A stretch of 64,000 nucleotides of DNA from Herminiimonas sp. (GTDB lineage Bacteria; Pseudomonadota; Gammaproteobacteria; Burkholderiales; Burkholderiaceae), in assembly GCF_030655415.1 (NCBI RefSeq), contig NZ_JAURVN010000015.1, positions 372,001-436,000 of the forward strand. The letters are read 5' to 3'. Positions 9,912-19,599 of this stretch are shown piece by piece. Positions within the stretch are counted from its first letter, which is position 1. Each line of letters opens with the position of its first letter. Below the pieces are notes generated by a model that saw only the letters and a program-made list of their open reading frames with translations, was not told the DNA's origin and did not search any database. The translations under genes and the position numbers were made by a program.

Positions 9912-10711
9912 GCGCGCGCCCCCAAACCGAGATCATCTGCAAGCGACGTACCAGGATAGTGAAACGGTACCGGGCCATCAGGCTCAGCATTCACAAACTG
10001 CTTCACATACGGATCAGTAGAAACCATCATTTCTGCCGGCGTACCCTGCGCCACGACTTTGCCGCTGGACAAGAAGTAGACGTAATCGGCAATCAAAAAC
10101 GATTCATGCACATCGTGCGACACCAGGATCGTGGTCGAACCCAGTGCATCATTTAATTTACGGATCAGATTGGCAGTCATGCCCATAGAAATCGGGTCGA
10201 GGCCGGCAAACGGCTCGTCATACATGATCAACTGCGGATCAAGTGCAATCGTGCGTGCCAATGCAACACGACGCGCCATACCACCAGAGATTTCAGCTGG
10301 CTTCAATTGCGCAGCGTTACGCAAACCGACTGTGTGCAATTTCATCAAGACCAGATCGTGTATCAGTTCTTCCGACAGATTGGTATGTTCACGCAAAGGG
10401 AAAGCGACATTGTCGAATACCGACATATCGGTGAACAATGCGCCGTGCTGAAACAGCATGCCCATTTTGCGGCGCATCTGATACAGCGCCTTGGTTTCCA
10501 TCTCGTGCACGATGTTGCCATCAACCGTTACTTTGCCCGACTGCGGCTGCAACTGCCCGCCTATCAGACGCAAAACGGTGGTTTTACCCGAGCCCGAACC
10601 GCCCATGACAGCAATGACTTTTCCACGCGGGAAATCCATGTTGAGCGTCGACAGAATCGAACGTTCATCATAGCTAAAATGGAGATCACGGATTTCAACG
10701 AGATTAGACAC
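9908..10711 (-). CDS. mlaF: Phospholipid transport ATPase MlaF
   Basis: Cytosolic ATPase of the MlaFEDB phospholipid transporter, 267 residues. Visible motifs are Walker A GGSGSGKTT, the Q-loop region MGMLFQHGALFTDMSVFDNVAFPLREH (diagnostic of the MlaF/Ttg2A family), signature ISGGMARRVALAR, Walker B LIMYDEPFAGLDP and H-loop LVSHD. First gene of the mla operon on the minus strand; the gltBD terminator lies about 100 bp upstream, so its promoter should be in 10712-10813, though I could not pick out clear elements. Confidence 0.97.
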   Translation of the reverse strand: MSNLVEIRDLHFSYDERSILSTLNMDFPRGKVIAVMGGSGSGKTTVLRLIGGQLQPQSGKVTVDGNIVHEMETKALYQMRRKMGMLFQHGALFTDMSVFDNVAFPLREHTNLSEELIHDLVLMKLHTVGLRNAAQLKPAEISGGMARRVALARTIALDPQLIMYDEPFAGLDPISMGMTANLIRKLNDALGSTTILVSHDVHESFLIADYVYFLSSGKVVAQGTPAEMMVSTDPYVKQFVNAEPDGPVPFHYPGTSLADDLGLGARA

Positions 10712-10813
10712 AGCGGCGTATTTCTATTGCAATGCCGTAATTGTAGTTCAGAACGAGAAATCACTCTTGTTCATACGATTTTTGAATAACTGCATTTTCG
10801 TAAAGCGTTGTAA

Positions 10814-10849
10814 AAAAGCCCGCTACTTCGTAAAAAGTAGCGGGCTTTT
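10814..10849 (-). terminator. Rho-independent terminator after gltD
   Basis: A perfect 15-bp stem (AAAAGCCCGCTACTT / AAGTAGCGGGCTTTT) with a six-base loop begins about 17 bp past the gltD stop. On the minus strand the stem runs into TTTTTT. It isolates gltBD from the mla operon. Confidence 0.92.
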
Positions 10850-10865
10850 ATTCAAGCGATACTAA

Positions 10866-12329
10866 TTAACGTGGCAGAACCGAATCGCCCATTAAGAAAA
10901 TATCGACTTCACGTGCGCATTGACGACCCTCACGAATTGCCCAAACGACCAGAGATTGACCGCGGCGCATATCGCCGGCAGCAAAAACTTTATCGACTGA
11001 AGTGCGATAGCAATTTTCGCCATCGGTAGTTGCCTTGGCGTTGCCGCGTGCATCTTTCTCGACGCCGAATGCTTCCAGAACCTGTGCGACTGGCGAAACA
11101 AAGCCCATCGCCAACAAGACCAAATCGGCTTTCATTTCGAATTCCGAATTTGGCACTTCCTGCATGCGGCCGTCTTTCCATTCAACGCGTGCAGCAATCA
11201 GTTTTTCAACCTTGCCGTTTTTACCTTCCAGGCGTTTGGTCGCAACCGCCCAATCACGCTCACAACCCTCTTCATGCGAAGACGAGGTGCGCAATTTGGT
11301 TGGCCAGTAAGGCCAGACCATCGGTTTGTTTTCTTCTTCCGGTGGTTGCGGCAGCAATTCGAATTGTGCAATCGATGCAGCGCCATGACGATTCGAGGTA
11401 CCGACACAATCAGAACCTGTATCGCCGCCACCAATCACGATCACGTGCTTGCCAGTTGCGACCAACTGATCCTTGACCTTGTCGCCGGCGTTGACCTTGT
11501 TTTGCAAAGGCAAAAAGTCCATCGCGAAATGTACGCCTTTCAACTCGCGACCAGGAACTGGCAAATCGCGTGGTTGTTCTGCGCCGCCGCTGATGATCAC
11601 TGCGTCGAAATCCTTGTTCAACTGTTCTGGCGAAATCGTTTCTTTTGCCCAGTTGATAATGTTCGATGGGAAATCCTTGCCAACTAAAACGCTGGTGCGG
11701 AATTTCACGCCTTCGGCCTCCATCTGCTTGACGCGCAAGTCGATGTGCGATTTTTCCATCTTGAAGTCAGGGATGCCATAACGCAGCAAGCCGCCAACGC
11801 GATCGTTCTTTTCGAATACGGTTACATCGTGACCAACGCGCGCCAATTGCTGCGCTGCTGCCATACCTGCAGGACCAGCGCCGACCACAGCAACTTTTTT
11901 GCCGGTTTTAACTGTTGCTGGTTGCGGCACAACCCAACCGCTTTCCCAACCTTTGTCGATGATGAAATGCTCGATTGATTTGATGCCGACTGGATCGTTG
12001 TTGATACCGAGCGTGCATGCGGATTCGCATGGTGCCGGGCAAATGCGACCGGTAAATTCCGGGAAATTATTTGTCGAGTGCAAAGTGTCCAGCGCTTGCT
12101 TGTAAGCGCCGCTGTACACCAGGTCATTCCAGTCAGGGATGATGTTATTGACCGGGCAGCCGTTATTGCAAAACGGGATGCCGCAATCCATACAACGTGT
12201 TGCTTGAATTTTTGCTTCGGAATCGCTCAAATGCAGCGTGAATTCCTTGTAATGCGCGGTGCGTTTTTCCGGTTCTTCGCTCGCTTCACGCAAGCGCTGA
12301 AATTCCATAAAGCCGGTAATCTTTCCCAT
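10866..12329 (-). CDS. gltD: Glutamate synthase [NADPH] small subunit
   Basis: GltD oxidises NADPH at a bound FAD and passes electrons through [4Fe-4S] clusters to GltB for glutamate synthesis from glutamine and 2-oxoglutarate. The N-terminal cysteine clusters are clear ([14 protein letters not shown] and [12 protein letters not shown]). So are two dinucleotide-binding motifs, [15 protein letters not shown] and [10 protein letters not shown], and the C-terminal [16 protein letters not shown]. The ATG at 12329 ([12 protein letters not shown]) is chosen because the mature family start matches it and GAGAG lies upstream; the frame continues 20 codons upstream. Length 487. It follows gltB after about 80 bp in the same operon. 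Confidence 0.97.
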   Translation of the reverse strand: MGKITGFMEFQRLREASEEPEKRTAHYKEFTLHLSDSEAKIQATRCMDCGIPFCNNGCPVNNIIPDWNDLVYSGAYKQALDTLHSTNNFPEFTGRICPAPCESACTLGINNDPVGIKSIEHFIIDKGWESGWVVPQPATVKTGKKVAVVGAGPAGMAAAQQLARVGHDVTVFEKNDRVGGLLRYGIPDFKMEKSHIDLRVKQMEAEGVKFRTSVLVGKDFPSNIINWAKETISPEQLNKDFDAVIISGGAEQPRDLPVPGRELKGVHFAMDFLPLQNKVNAGDKVKDQLVATGKHVIVIGGGDTGSDCVGTSNRHGAASIAQFELLPQPPEEENKPMVWPYWPTKLRTSSSHEEGCERDWAVATKRLEGKNGKVEKLIAARVEWKDGRMQEVPNSEFEMKADLVLLAMGFVSPVAQVLEAFGVEKDARGNAKATTDGENCYRTSVDKVFAAGDMRRGQSLVVWAIREGRQCAREVDIFLMGDSVLPR

Positions 12330-12407
12330 GTTTCTCTCGCCTTCTAAACCATTCGTTGCGGCCAGCTCTGTGCGAGCTGGCCATGTCATCGTTTGTTGAC
12401 AGCAGTC

Positions 12408-15400
12408 TTACACTGCGACCTTGGTGGACACTGCCTGCTCAGCCTTGGCCGCGTGCATTTCAGCCAGCGCGCGTTTGTATTCCGATGGGAATACTTTGAC
12501 GAACTTGCTGCGTGCGCTGCTCCACTCATCCAACAATGCGCGGGCGCGTGTGCTGCCGGTGTACTTGAAGTGACGTTCGATCAAACCTTTGAGAATTGCT
12601 TCATCGGTTTGCGCGTCGGCGCCACGTACATGGCTGTGCCAGGAGTTGTGCTCTGCCTTGTCTTCTTGCTCAGCTGCGGACATCACAGGGTGCAGTGAAA
12701 CCATGGACATATTGCACTTGCCAGCGAAGTCACCTTTTGGATCGTAGACATACGCGATACCGCCCGACATACCTGCAGCAAAGTTACGACCGGTTTCGCC
12801 CAATACAACAACGGTGCCACCTGTCATGTATTCGCAACCATGATCGCCAGTACCTTCGACAACCGTTACCGCGCCTGAGTTACGAACAGCGAAACGTTCG
12901 CCTGCAACGCCGTTGAAGAATGCTTCGCCAGCAACCGCGCCGTACAACAGCGTGTTCCCGCTGATGATGTTTTCTACTGCGCGACCGCGGAACTCGGTGT
13001 TTGGACGCACGATGATGCGACCGCCCGACAAGCCCTTACCAACGTAATCGTTACCTTCACCGACCAGATCCAAAGTAATGCCATGTGCGAGGAAAGCGCC
13101 AGCCGATTGGCCTGCGGTACCTTGCAACTGGATGTGGATCGTGTCGTCAGGTAGGCCTTCATGACCGTATTTCTTCGCGACCTGACCCGACAACATTGCG
13201 CCCACTGTACGGTTGACGTTTTTGATCGTCGAAATGAACGAGACTTTTTCGCCATTGTCGATTGCGGCTTTTGCTTGCGCGATCAACTTGTTGTCCAGCG
13301 CTTTTTCCAAAGCGTGATCCTGGCCTTCGGTGTGATAACGCGCCACGCCTTCTGCCACTGGTGGTTGATAGAACATGCGGCTGAAATCCAGACCTTTCGC
13401 TTTCCAATGCGAGATCGCTCTCGACTTGTCGAGCAAATCAGCACGACCGATCAGTTCGTCGAATGTACGGATACCCAATTGCGCCATGATCTGACGTGCT
13501 TCTTCTGCGATGAAGAAGAAATAGTTAACGATGTGCTCAGGCTTGCCGGAGAACTTCGCACGCAAGACAGGATCTTGTGTCGCAACGCCGACTGGGCAAG
13601 TGTTCAGATGGCATTTGCGCATCATGATGCAGCCTTCAACGACCAGCGGTGCTGTCGAGAAGCCCATTTCGTCTGCGCCCAACAAAGCAGCGATGATGAC
13701 GTCACGACCGGTTTTCATTTGACCGTCAGCTTGTACGCGAATACGTGTACGCAAGCCGTTCAAGATCAGTGTCTGCTGTGTTTCAGCCAGACCCAATTCC
13801 CAAGGTGAACCAGCATATTTGACCGATGACAATGGCGAGGCACCTGTGCCGCCGTCATGACCAGCGATCACAACGTGATCGGCCTTCGCTTTAGCGACAC
13901 CAGTTGCAACTGTACCAACGCCGACTTCAGCAACCAGCTTGACCGAGATCGATGCTGTTGGATTGACGTTTTTCAGATCATGAATCAGCTGCGCCAAATC
14001 TTCGATCGAATAAATATCATGATGCGGTGGTGGTGAAATCAAACCAACGCCAGGTACCGAGAAACGCAAACGTGCGATGTACTCGGATACTTTATGGCCA
14101 GGCAACTGACCGCCTTCGCCAGGTTTTGCACCTTGCGCCATCTTGATCTGAATCTGTTCAGCCGATGTCAGGTATTCGGTAGTGACACCAAAACGACCTG
14201 ATGCGACTTGCTTGATCTTCGAGCGCAGCGAATCGCCAGGCATCAAAGGCATGTCGACTTCAACCACGTCGTGACCAATCACCGATGCCAAGGTCGAACC
14301 ATCCTTGATAGGAATGCCGCGCAGTTCCGAACGATAACGCTTGGTATCTTCGCCGCCTTCGCCGGTATTCGATTTACCACCGATGCGGTTCATCGCAATC
14401 GCGAGCGTCGCATGCGCTTCGGTCGAAATCGAACCGAGCGACATCGCGCCAGACGCGAAACGCTTGACGATTTCTTTTGCTGGCTCGACTTCATCCAACG
14501 GAATCGCACTGGCTGGATCGAATTTGAATTCGAACAAACCACGCAAAGTCATGTGACGCTTCGATTGATCGTTGATGATCTGCGCGTACTCTTTATAGGT
14601 GCTGAAGTTATTGGCGCGTGTAGAGTGCTGCAATTTCGCAATCGCATCCGGCGTCCACATGTGCTCTTCACCGCGTACGCGGTACGCATATTCGCCACCT
14701 GCATCGAGTGCATTTGCCAACACTGGATCAGCGCTGAATGCAGATTTATGCAAGCGCAACGCTTCTTCAGCAACTTCAAATACACCGATACCTTCAACGT
14801 TGGACGAAGTGCCTTTAAAGTATTTTTGGATCAGCGATCGGTTGAGGCCGATGGCTTCAAAAATCTGCGCGCCGCAATACGACATATAGGTAGAGATACC
14901 CATTTTCGACATGACTTTCATCAAGCCTTTGCCGACTGCTTTCTGGAAATTGGCGATGGCTTTTTCAGGCGACAATTCGCCTGGCAAACCTTTTGCCATG
15001 GCGCTGACGGTATCCATCGCGAGGTAAGGATGGATCGCTTCTGCGCCGTAACCTGCGAGCAATGCAAAGTGATGCGTTTCACGTGCAGAACCTGTTTCCA
15101 CAACCAAGCCGGTCGAGGTGCGCATACCTTTGCTAACCAGGTGCAAATGGATAGCCGAGGTTGCCAGCAACGCAGGAATCGCAACATGGTTTTCATCGAT
15201 CTTGCGATCGGAAATAATCAAGATGTTGTGACCTGATTGCACTGCATCGACAGCTTGCGCGCACAGCGATGCCAGACGCGCTTCAATACCTTCTTTGCCC
15301 CAAGCGGTTGGGTAGCAAATGTTCAGCTCATGCGATTTGAATTTGCTACCGGTATGGGCGCCGATGTTGCGCAACTTCGCGATATCCGCGTAGTCGAGCA

Positions 15401-17096
15401 CAGGCTGCGACACTTCCAAACGCATCGGTGGATTGATGTTGTTCGTGTCTAGCAAGTTAGGCTTAGGTCCGATGAAAGACACCAGCGACATCACCATCGC
15501 TTCACGAATCGGATCGATAGGCGGATTGGTTACTTGCGCAAACAATTGGCGGAAGTAGTTGTACAGCGTCTTGTCTTTATTCGACATGACAGCCAGCGGC
15601 GAATCGTTACCCATGGAACCGGTTGCTTCTTCAGCCGTGCTTGCCATAGGCGACATCAGGAATTTCAAATCTTCCTGCGTATAACCGAACGCCTGCTGCA
15701 AATCGAGCAATGGTGTCGTTGGCTTGGCTTCTGCCGCTTCTTTGTTCAGTTCATCTAGCTTAATGCGTACCGATTCAATCCATTGTTTATATGGCTTGGC
15801 GTTCGCGTAAGTATCTTTCAACTCTTTGTCGTCAATGATGCGACCAGCGTCCAGATCGATCAGGAACATTTTGCCTGGTTGCAAACGCCATTTCTGAATG
15901 ATCTTCGATTCTGGAATTGGCAACACGCCGGATTCCGATGCCATCACGACCAGATCGTCGTCAGTCACGATGTAACGCGCTGGACGCAAACCGTTACGAT
16001 CCAAAGTGCCGCCGATATGACGACCATCGGTGAATGCCATCGCAGCTGGGCCATCCCATGGTTCCATCATTGCAGCGTGATATTCATAAAAGGCGCGACG
16101 ATTGTCATCCATCAACGTATGGTTTTCCCATGCTTCTGGAATCATCATCATCATCGCTTGCGCGATTGGATAACCAGCCATCACCAACAGTTCGAGCGCA
16201 TTGTCGAAGCATGCAGTATCAGATTGGCCTTCATAAATCAGCGGGAACAATTTTTTCAAATCGTCGCCCAACACAGCCGACTTCATCACGCCTTCGCGTG
16301 CGCGCATCCAGTTGAAGTTGCCTTTAACTGTATTGATCTCGCCGTTATGCGCGAGCAAGCGATATGGATGAGCCAGCGGCCATTCAGGGAAAGTATTGGT
16401 AGAGAAGCGTTGATGCACCAGCGCCAGCGCGGATACGCAACGTGGATCTTGCAGATCTTTATAGTATTCGCCGACTTGATCAGCCAGCAGCAAACCTTTG
16501 TAGACAACGGTACGTGCCGACATCGATGGCACGAAGAATTCTTGACCGTGCAACAGATTCAAAGCCTGAATCGCGTGACCGGATGCTTTGCGGATAACGT
16601 ACAGCTTACGTTCCAGCGCATCGGTGACCATGATGTCGCGGCCGCGACCGACAAAAATCTGACGAATAATCGGTTCTTTTTCGCGCACGGTTGGCGACAT
16701 AGGCATGTCTTTGTCGACCAGCACATCGCGCCAGCCGAGAACGACCTGGCCTTCAGCCAATACCGAGCGCTCAAGCTCTTGTTCGCAAGCGATGCGGGAT
16801 GCGTTTTCCTTAGGCAGGAAAACCATACCAACGCCGTATTCGCCTGCTGGCGGCAAGGTTACGCCCTGCTTCGCCATCTCTTCGCGATAATACTGGTCCG
16901 GGATCTGAATCAGAATACCGGCACCGTCGCCCATCAGCTTGTCGGCACCGACAGCGCCGCGATGGTCGATATTTTTGAGGATGAGCAAACCTTGCTCAAC
17001 GATGGAATGGCTTTTCTTACCTTTGATGTGGGCGACAAAACCTACGCCACAAGCATCATGTTCATTAGCCGGATCGTACAAACCTTGCGCATGCAT
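12408..17096 (-). CDS. gltB: Glutamate synthase [NADPH] large subunit
   Basis: GltB makes two glutamates from glutamine and 2-oxoglutarate using electrons from GltD. Domains in order: N-terminal class II glutamine amidotransferase (nucleophile Cys in DACGVGF, residue 16, exposed after loss of a short propeptide), a central domain, the FMN/synthase domain (about 830-1200, with [15 protein letters not shown]), a cysteine cluster [15 protein letters not shown] for the [3Fe-4S] centre, and the C-terminal GXGXG beta-helix. The ATG at 17096 is favoured over a GTG at 17108 because GGAG precedes it by six bases. Length 1562, normal for the family. Confidence 0.97.
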   Translation of the reverse strand: MHAQGLYDPANEHDACGVGFVAHIKGKKSHSIVEQGLLILKNIDHRGAVGADKLMGDGAGILIQIPDQYYREEMAKQGVTLPPAGEYGVGMVFLPKENASRIACEQELERSVLAEGQVVLGWRDVLVDKDMPMSPTVREKEPIIRQIFVGRGRDIMVTDALERKLYVIRKASGHAIQALNLLHGQEFFVPSMSARTVVYKGLLLADQVGEYYKDLQDPRCVSALALVHQRFSTNTFPEWPLAHPYRLLAHNGEINTVKGNFNWMRAREGVMKSAVLGDDLKKLFPLIYEGQSDTACFDNALELLVMAGYPIAQAMMMMIPEAWENHTLMDDNRRAFYEYHAAMMEPWDGPAAMAFTDGRHIGGTLDRNGLRPARYIVTDDDLVVMASESGVLPIPESKIIQKWRLQPGKMFLIDLDAGRIIDDKELKDTYANAKPYKQWIESVRIKLDELNKEAAEAKPTTPLLDLQQAFGYTQEDLKFLMSPMASTAEEATGSMGNDSPLAVMSNKDKTLYNYFRQLFAQVTNPPIDPIREAMVMSLVSFIGPKPNLLDTNNINPPMRLEVSQPVLDYADIAKLRNIGAHTGSKFKSHELNICYPTAWGKEGIEARLASLCAQAVDAVQSGHNILIISDRKIDENHVAIPALLATSAIHLHLVSKGMRTSTGLVVETGSARETHHFALLAGYGAEAIHPYLAMDTVSAMAKGLPGELSPEKAIANFQKAVGKGLMKVMSKMGISTYMSYCGAQIFEAIGLNRSLIQKYFKGTSSNVEGIGVFEVAEEALRLHKSAFSADPVLANALDAGGEYAYRVRGEEHMWTPDAIAKLQHSTRANNFSTYKEYAQIINDQSKRHMTLRGLFEFKFDPASAIPLDEVEPAKEIVKRFASGAMSLGSISTEAHATLAIAMNRIGGKSNTGEGGEDTKRYRSELRGIPIKDGSTLASVIGHDVVEVDMPLMPGDSLRSKIKQVASGRFGVTTEYLTSAEQIQIKMAQGAKPGEGGQLPGHKVSEYIARLRFSVPGVGLISPPPHHDIYSIEDLAQLIHDLKNVNPTASISVKLVAEVGVGTVATGVAKAKADHVVIAGHDGGTGASPLSSVKYAGSPWELGLAETQQTLILNGLRTRIRVQADGQMKTGRDVIIAALLGADEMGFSTAPLVVEGCIMMRKCHLNTCPVGVATQDPVLRAKFSGKPEHIVNYFFFIAEEARQIMAQLGIRTFDELIGRADLLDKSRAISHWKAKGLDFSRMFYQPPVAEGVARYHTEGQDHALEKALDNKLIAQAKAAIDNGEKVSFISTIKNVNRTVGAMLSGQVAKKYGHEGLPDDTIHIQLQGTAGQSAGAFLAHGITLDLVGEGNDYVGKGLSGGRIIVRPNTEFRGRAVENIISGNTLLYGAVAGEAFFNGVAGERFAVRNSGAVTVVEGTGDHGCEYMTGGTVVVLGETGRNFAAGMSGGIAYVYDPKGDFAGKCNMSMVSLHPVMSAAEQEDKAEHNSWHSHVRGADAQTDEAILKGLIERHFKYTGSTRARALLDEWSSARSKFVKVFPSEYKRALAEMHAAKAEQAVSTKVAV

Positions 17097-17129
17097 AGAC
17101 TTCTCCACTACTTTTCAAGTTGAGGCTGA

Positions 17130-17158
17130 AGGATAGTGCACAGCAACAGTAAATTCAA
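17130..17158 (-). promoter_or_regulatory. Candidate sigma-70 promoter for gltBD
   Basis: On the minus strand TTGAAT (17158-17153) and TATCCT (17135-17130) are separated by 17 bp, each matching four of six consensus bases. The predicted transcript would have a leader of about 27 bases before the gltB ATG. This is a sequence match only. Confidence 0.45.
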
Positions 17159-17170
17159 CCTCAAAAAATG

Positions 17171-17230
17171 GGGTCAGAGTAAATTAAAATAACCACAAAT
17201 TTTGACTAGGAATTAAATAGGGACAGAGTA
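17171..17230. repeat. Pair of 11-bp direct repeats beside the transposase gene
   Basis: GGGTCAGAGTA (17171-17181) and GGGACAGAGTA (17220-17230) differ at one base and lie 49 bp apart, immediately downstream of the transposase gene and upstream of gltB. I recall GGGGTCAGAGTA-like sequences accompanying this transposase family in other proteobacterial genomes, so they may be end or target sequences of the element. That is a recollection that needs a search. Confidence 0.5.
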
Positions 17231-17270
17231 GAGGATTTTGCACCAGATTGCGCCGGAGACAGCATGCAGA

Positions 17271-17984
17271 CTAGTATATTTTGGTGCGCGCTTCGCCCAT
17301 TTTGGTCGCGGGACGACCACGTTTTGCAGGCCTGACGCGTCGCGCCAACTGCTTTTCCAACGAAGTTTGAAATTGCTCAGAGCCAAAAGCCCAGCCTTTT
17401 AAGGTCGCTTCGGTCAAGCGACTTACCTCGTCTTCATTAACACCATTTTCAACGAGAGCCTTGTAAGCTGCTTCACGTTCAAACGGCGTATTGCCCAAAG
17501 ACCAATATAAAGGGTGATCGGAAATAATCGGATCAGGTCGGATGCCGATGTGGTGTTGATAACTAGACCAGGGATATTCGCCTGCGGTGTGCGCCATTCC
17601 GCCGCGCACCGGATTCAGCTCGATGTAGGCGGAACAGGTCATGAAGTAGCGCTCAGGATCAATAACCGTCGCTTTATAACGACCTTGCCAGAGCGTGCCG
17701 CTGCGCTCATGTTTTTGATTGAAGTAAGGAACGTAAGAGCGTCCTATCCACTGCATCATTTTTCCCAAACCTTCAGCATCGCTGGGCGTGACCAACAGAT
17801 GCAAATGCGTGGGCATTAAAACGTAGGCATGGATAGCGACCTTGAACTGCCTGGATGCATCTTTCAAGCGACTTAGAAATGCGGTGTGATCTGCGATGTC
17901 GCGAAAAATGACGAGGCCGTCATTGCCGCTTTGAATAACGTGATGTGCTTGGTTTGGAATTACGAGACGGGGAAGTCGGGCCAT
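17271..17984 (-). CDS. REP-associated tyrosine transposase (RAYT, Y1_Tnp/IS200-like)
   Basis: This 237-residue single-domain Y1 transposase has the HUH motif in MPTHLHLLVTP and the RAYT signature GTLWQGRYKATVID followed by a region ending YIELNPVRGGM. The N-terminal RLPRLVIPNQAHHVIQSGND is also typical. RAYTs are domesticated single-copy relatives of IS200/IS605 transposases thought to mobilise short palindromic REP sequences. The C-terminal roughly 60 residues form a basic extension (RRVRPAKRGRPATKMG). No partner orfB and no terminal inverted repeats are seen. It is intact and lies between gltB and the HDOD gene on the same strand. Confidence 0.92.
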   Translation of the reverse strand: MARLPRLVIPNQAHHVIQSGNDGLVIFRDIADHTAFLSRLKDASRQFKVAIHAYVLMPTHLHLLVTPSDAEGLGKMMQWIGRSYVPYFNQKHERSGTLWQGRYKATVIDPERYFMTCSAYIELNPVRGGMAHTAGEYPWSSYQHHIGIRPDPIISDHPLYWSLGNTPFEREAAYKALVENGVNEDEVSRLTEATLKGWAFGSEQFQTSLEKQLARRVRPAKRGRPATKMGEARTKIY

Positions 17985-18010
17985 AAGTTATATTGGACCA
18001 CAAGAATCGC

Positions 18011-18037
18011 AAACGGGCGCAGACATCGCACCCGTTT
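18011..18037 (-). repeat. Inverted repeat between the HDOD gene and the transposase gene
   Basis: AAACGGG (18011-18017) and CCCGTTT (18031-18037) can extend inward by four more pairs, including G-U wobbles, around a five-base loop. It starts about 20 bp after the HDOD-gene stop. It could be a weak terminator for that gene (only a short T run follows) or a REP-like palindrome linked to the neighbouring transposase. Confidence 0.5.
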
Positions 18038-18058
18038 GACTGAATCAGTTATAACGCG

Positions 18059-19576
18059 TCATTGCATTGCGCGTGCCCATGATGGCTCGGAATGACAGCG
18101 ACGTTCGATCGCCTTGACCATCAGTGCGCGCAACTCATCCAATAGAACAGCCTCATTCGGAGCAATGCCTACTGACGGCAAATCCAGAGGCCAGTCGCCG
18201 TATATAAATCCAACCGGATGAAAATTCAGCATCAGCGGCAAGATCAGAAATCTACGTGAAGTGCTCAACTCATCACGCCACCAGCGCGGCAATTTATTGA
18301 TGAAGCCCGGTGCTTGCGCATCTTCAACAAAAATCATTTTGTCGTTGGCGAGCGCAGCGTGAAACACGTCAGGCTGATACGCATCATTGAATCGCAAGCG
18401 CGGCAACAACTCTTCTGCGCCTTCGCCAAACGACATGCGCGCGACATATTTTCCTTCATCATGATTGCGTAAAAATGCAATGGCACGCCCCAAGCCCAAG
18501 CCTTGATAAACCGTTTCCAACGCTACCGTCATCAACTGCCCGGTGTTATTGCTGGCCGTCGTGCCGCCACCCATATCGCCGACGCCGCGCTGCAGAATCT
18601 GTATCGAATCGACCGGCTTGCCGAATGGTAGTGCCGATTGTTTTTTCTCATTGCTAGCGGTGGCATCTTCGCTTTCCAGCAAGATCTCGTTGGCAGCAAC
18701 TTTCTGCGCATCTTCTATCGCTTGCATGACAAACGCTGGATCCAGACCAAGCATGTCCGCATAGTTCTCCGCGATGATCGTCAAATCAGCGAGTACCGCA
18801 TCGCCATCCACGCTCAATACGCCGGCGCAGCGTGTTGACATGGTGGACACTGCTGCCAACCAATCAGAATGACCTAACGGTTCTTCTGAATTATCAAGTT
18901 CAGTTCGCGGCGGTATGTCTTTCAAACTTTCAACCAGACCACTTGGCAAACCCCAACGCTTGCCTATCGCACGACCAACTTCGTCCAGCCCCAGACCGAG
19001 GACTTCTCGCGTCGCGTCACTTTCTGGAATATTTTTTTGTACAACCAGAGCCTGCACTTGCGTCCATTGTTCAGGCAGATAGAACGTCACCATCAGTCGG
19101 CCAAGGGAATGCAGGATGGAGCAAACAACGGCTTCTTCCGTATCGCGCTGCGTCGATGAAGAAGCAACTTGTCGCGCGATCTGTCCTGCCAATACAGCCC
19201 GGCCCATTTCGTTGCGCGTATTCGAAGTCCCTGTCGATGCCGCAGCCAATCCATCGATCAGCTTCAAGCCCAACGCCAAATGTCCGATGGTTTCAGTGCC
19301 CAGCACAATCACTGCTTTTGAAACTGTGTTGATACCTTGTCCGAACGCGGAATACATCGCGCTATTTGCCAGACGCAACACGCGTTGTGTCAGCGTCGGA
19401 TCGGACAACACGGTTCTGGTCATGTTGAATTCACGATCGTCATCGCCGTGCATGGCGCCGACAATCGCTGTTACGACTTTGGAAAAACCAGGCATGTCGC
19501 CGCGTTGGCGCACCTGTGCCCACAGGAGCTCCAGTGTTTTGTCGGCTAACGAAGCGGGGCTAGGTTGTGTTGTCAT
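18059..19576 (-). CDS. HDOD-domain signal transduction protein
   Basis: The N-terminal half (about 15-230) is an HDOD domain, a metal-free relative of HD phosphohydrolases: LSDPTLTQRVLRLANSAMYSAFG, SKAVIVLGTETIGHLALGLKL and VCSILHSLGRLMVTFYLPEQW are the recognisable blocks. The C-terminal half (about 330-490) resembles a GAF-like sensor region but has no motif I can name confidently. HDOD proteins act in signalling, often with cyclic-di-GMP, motility or stress pathways. It starts about 23 bp after the PAS-GGDEF-EAL gene ends, so the two are almost certainly cotranscribed and probably act together. Confidence 0.85.
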   Translation of the reverse strand: MTTQPSPASLADKTLELLWAQVRQRGDMPGFSKVVTAIVGAMHGDDDREFNMTRTVLSDPTLTQRVLRLANSAMYSAFGQGINTVSKAVIVLGTETIGHLALGLKLIDGLAAASTGTSNTRNEMGRAVLAGQIARQVASSSTQRDTEEAVVCSILHSLGRLMVTFYLPEQWTQVQALVVQKNIPESDATREVLGLGLDEVGRAIGKRWGLPSGLVESLKDIPPRTELDNSEEPLGHSDWLAAVSTMSTRCAGVLSVDGDAVLADLTIIAENYADMLGLDPAFVMQAIEDAQKVAANEILLESEDATASNEKKQSALPFGKPVDSIQILQRGVGDMGGGTTASNNTGQLMTVALETVYQGLGLGRAIAFLRNHDEGKYVARMSFGEGAEELLPRLRFNDAYQPDVFHAALANDKMIFVEDAQAPGFINKLPRWWRDELSTSRRFLILPLMLNFHPVGFIYGDWPLDLPSVGIAPNEAVLLDELRALMVKAIERRCHSEPSWARAMQ

Positions 19577-19599
19577 GAGTTGATCTTGTGCGTAGCAGA

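Noticed and set aside
15783..17123. 446-codon open frame on the plus strand
   Set aside because: It is entirely antisense to gltB, an intact, highly conserved gene. Its residues are rich in His, Phe and Arg, a pattern typical of the complement of a coding frame.
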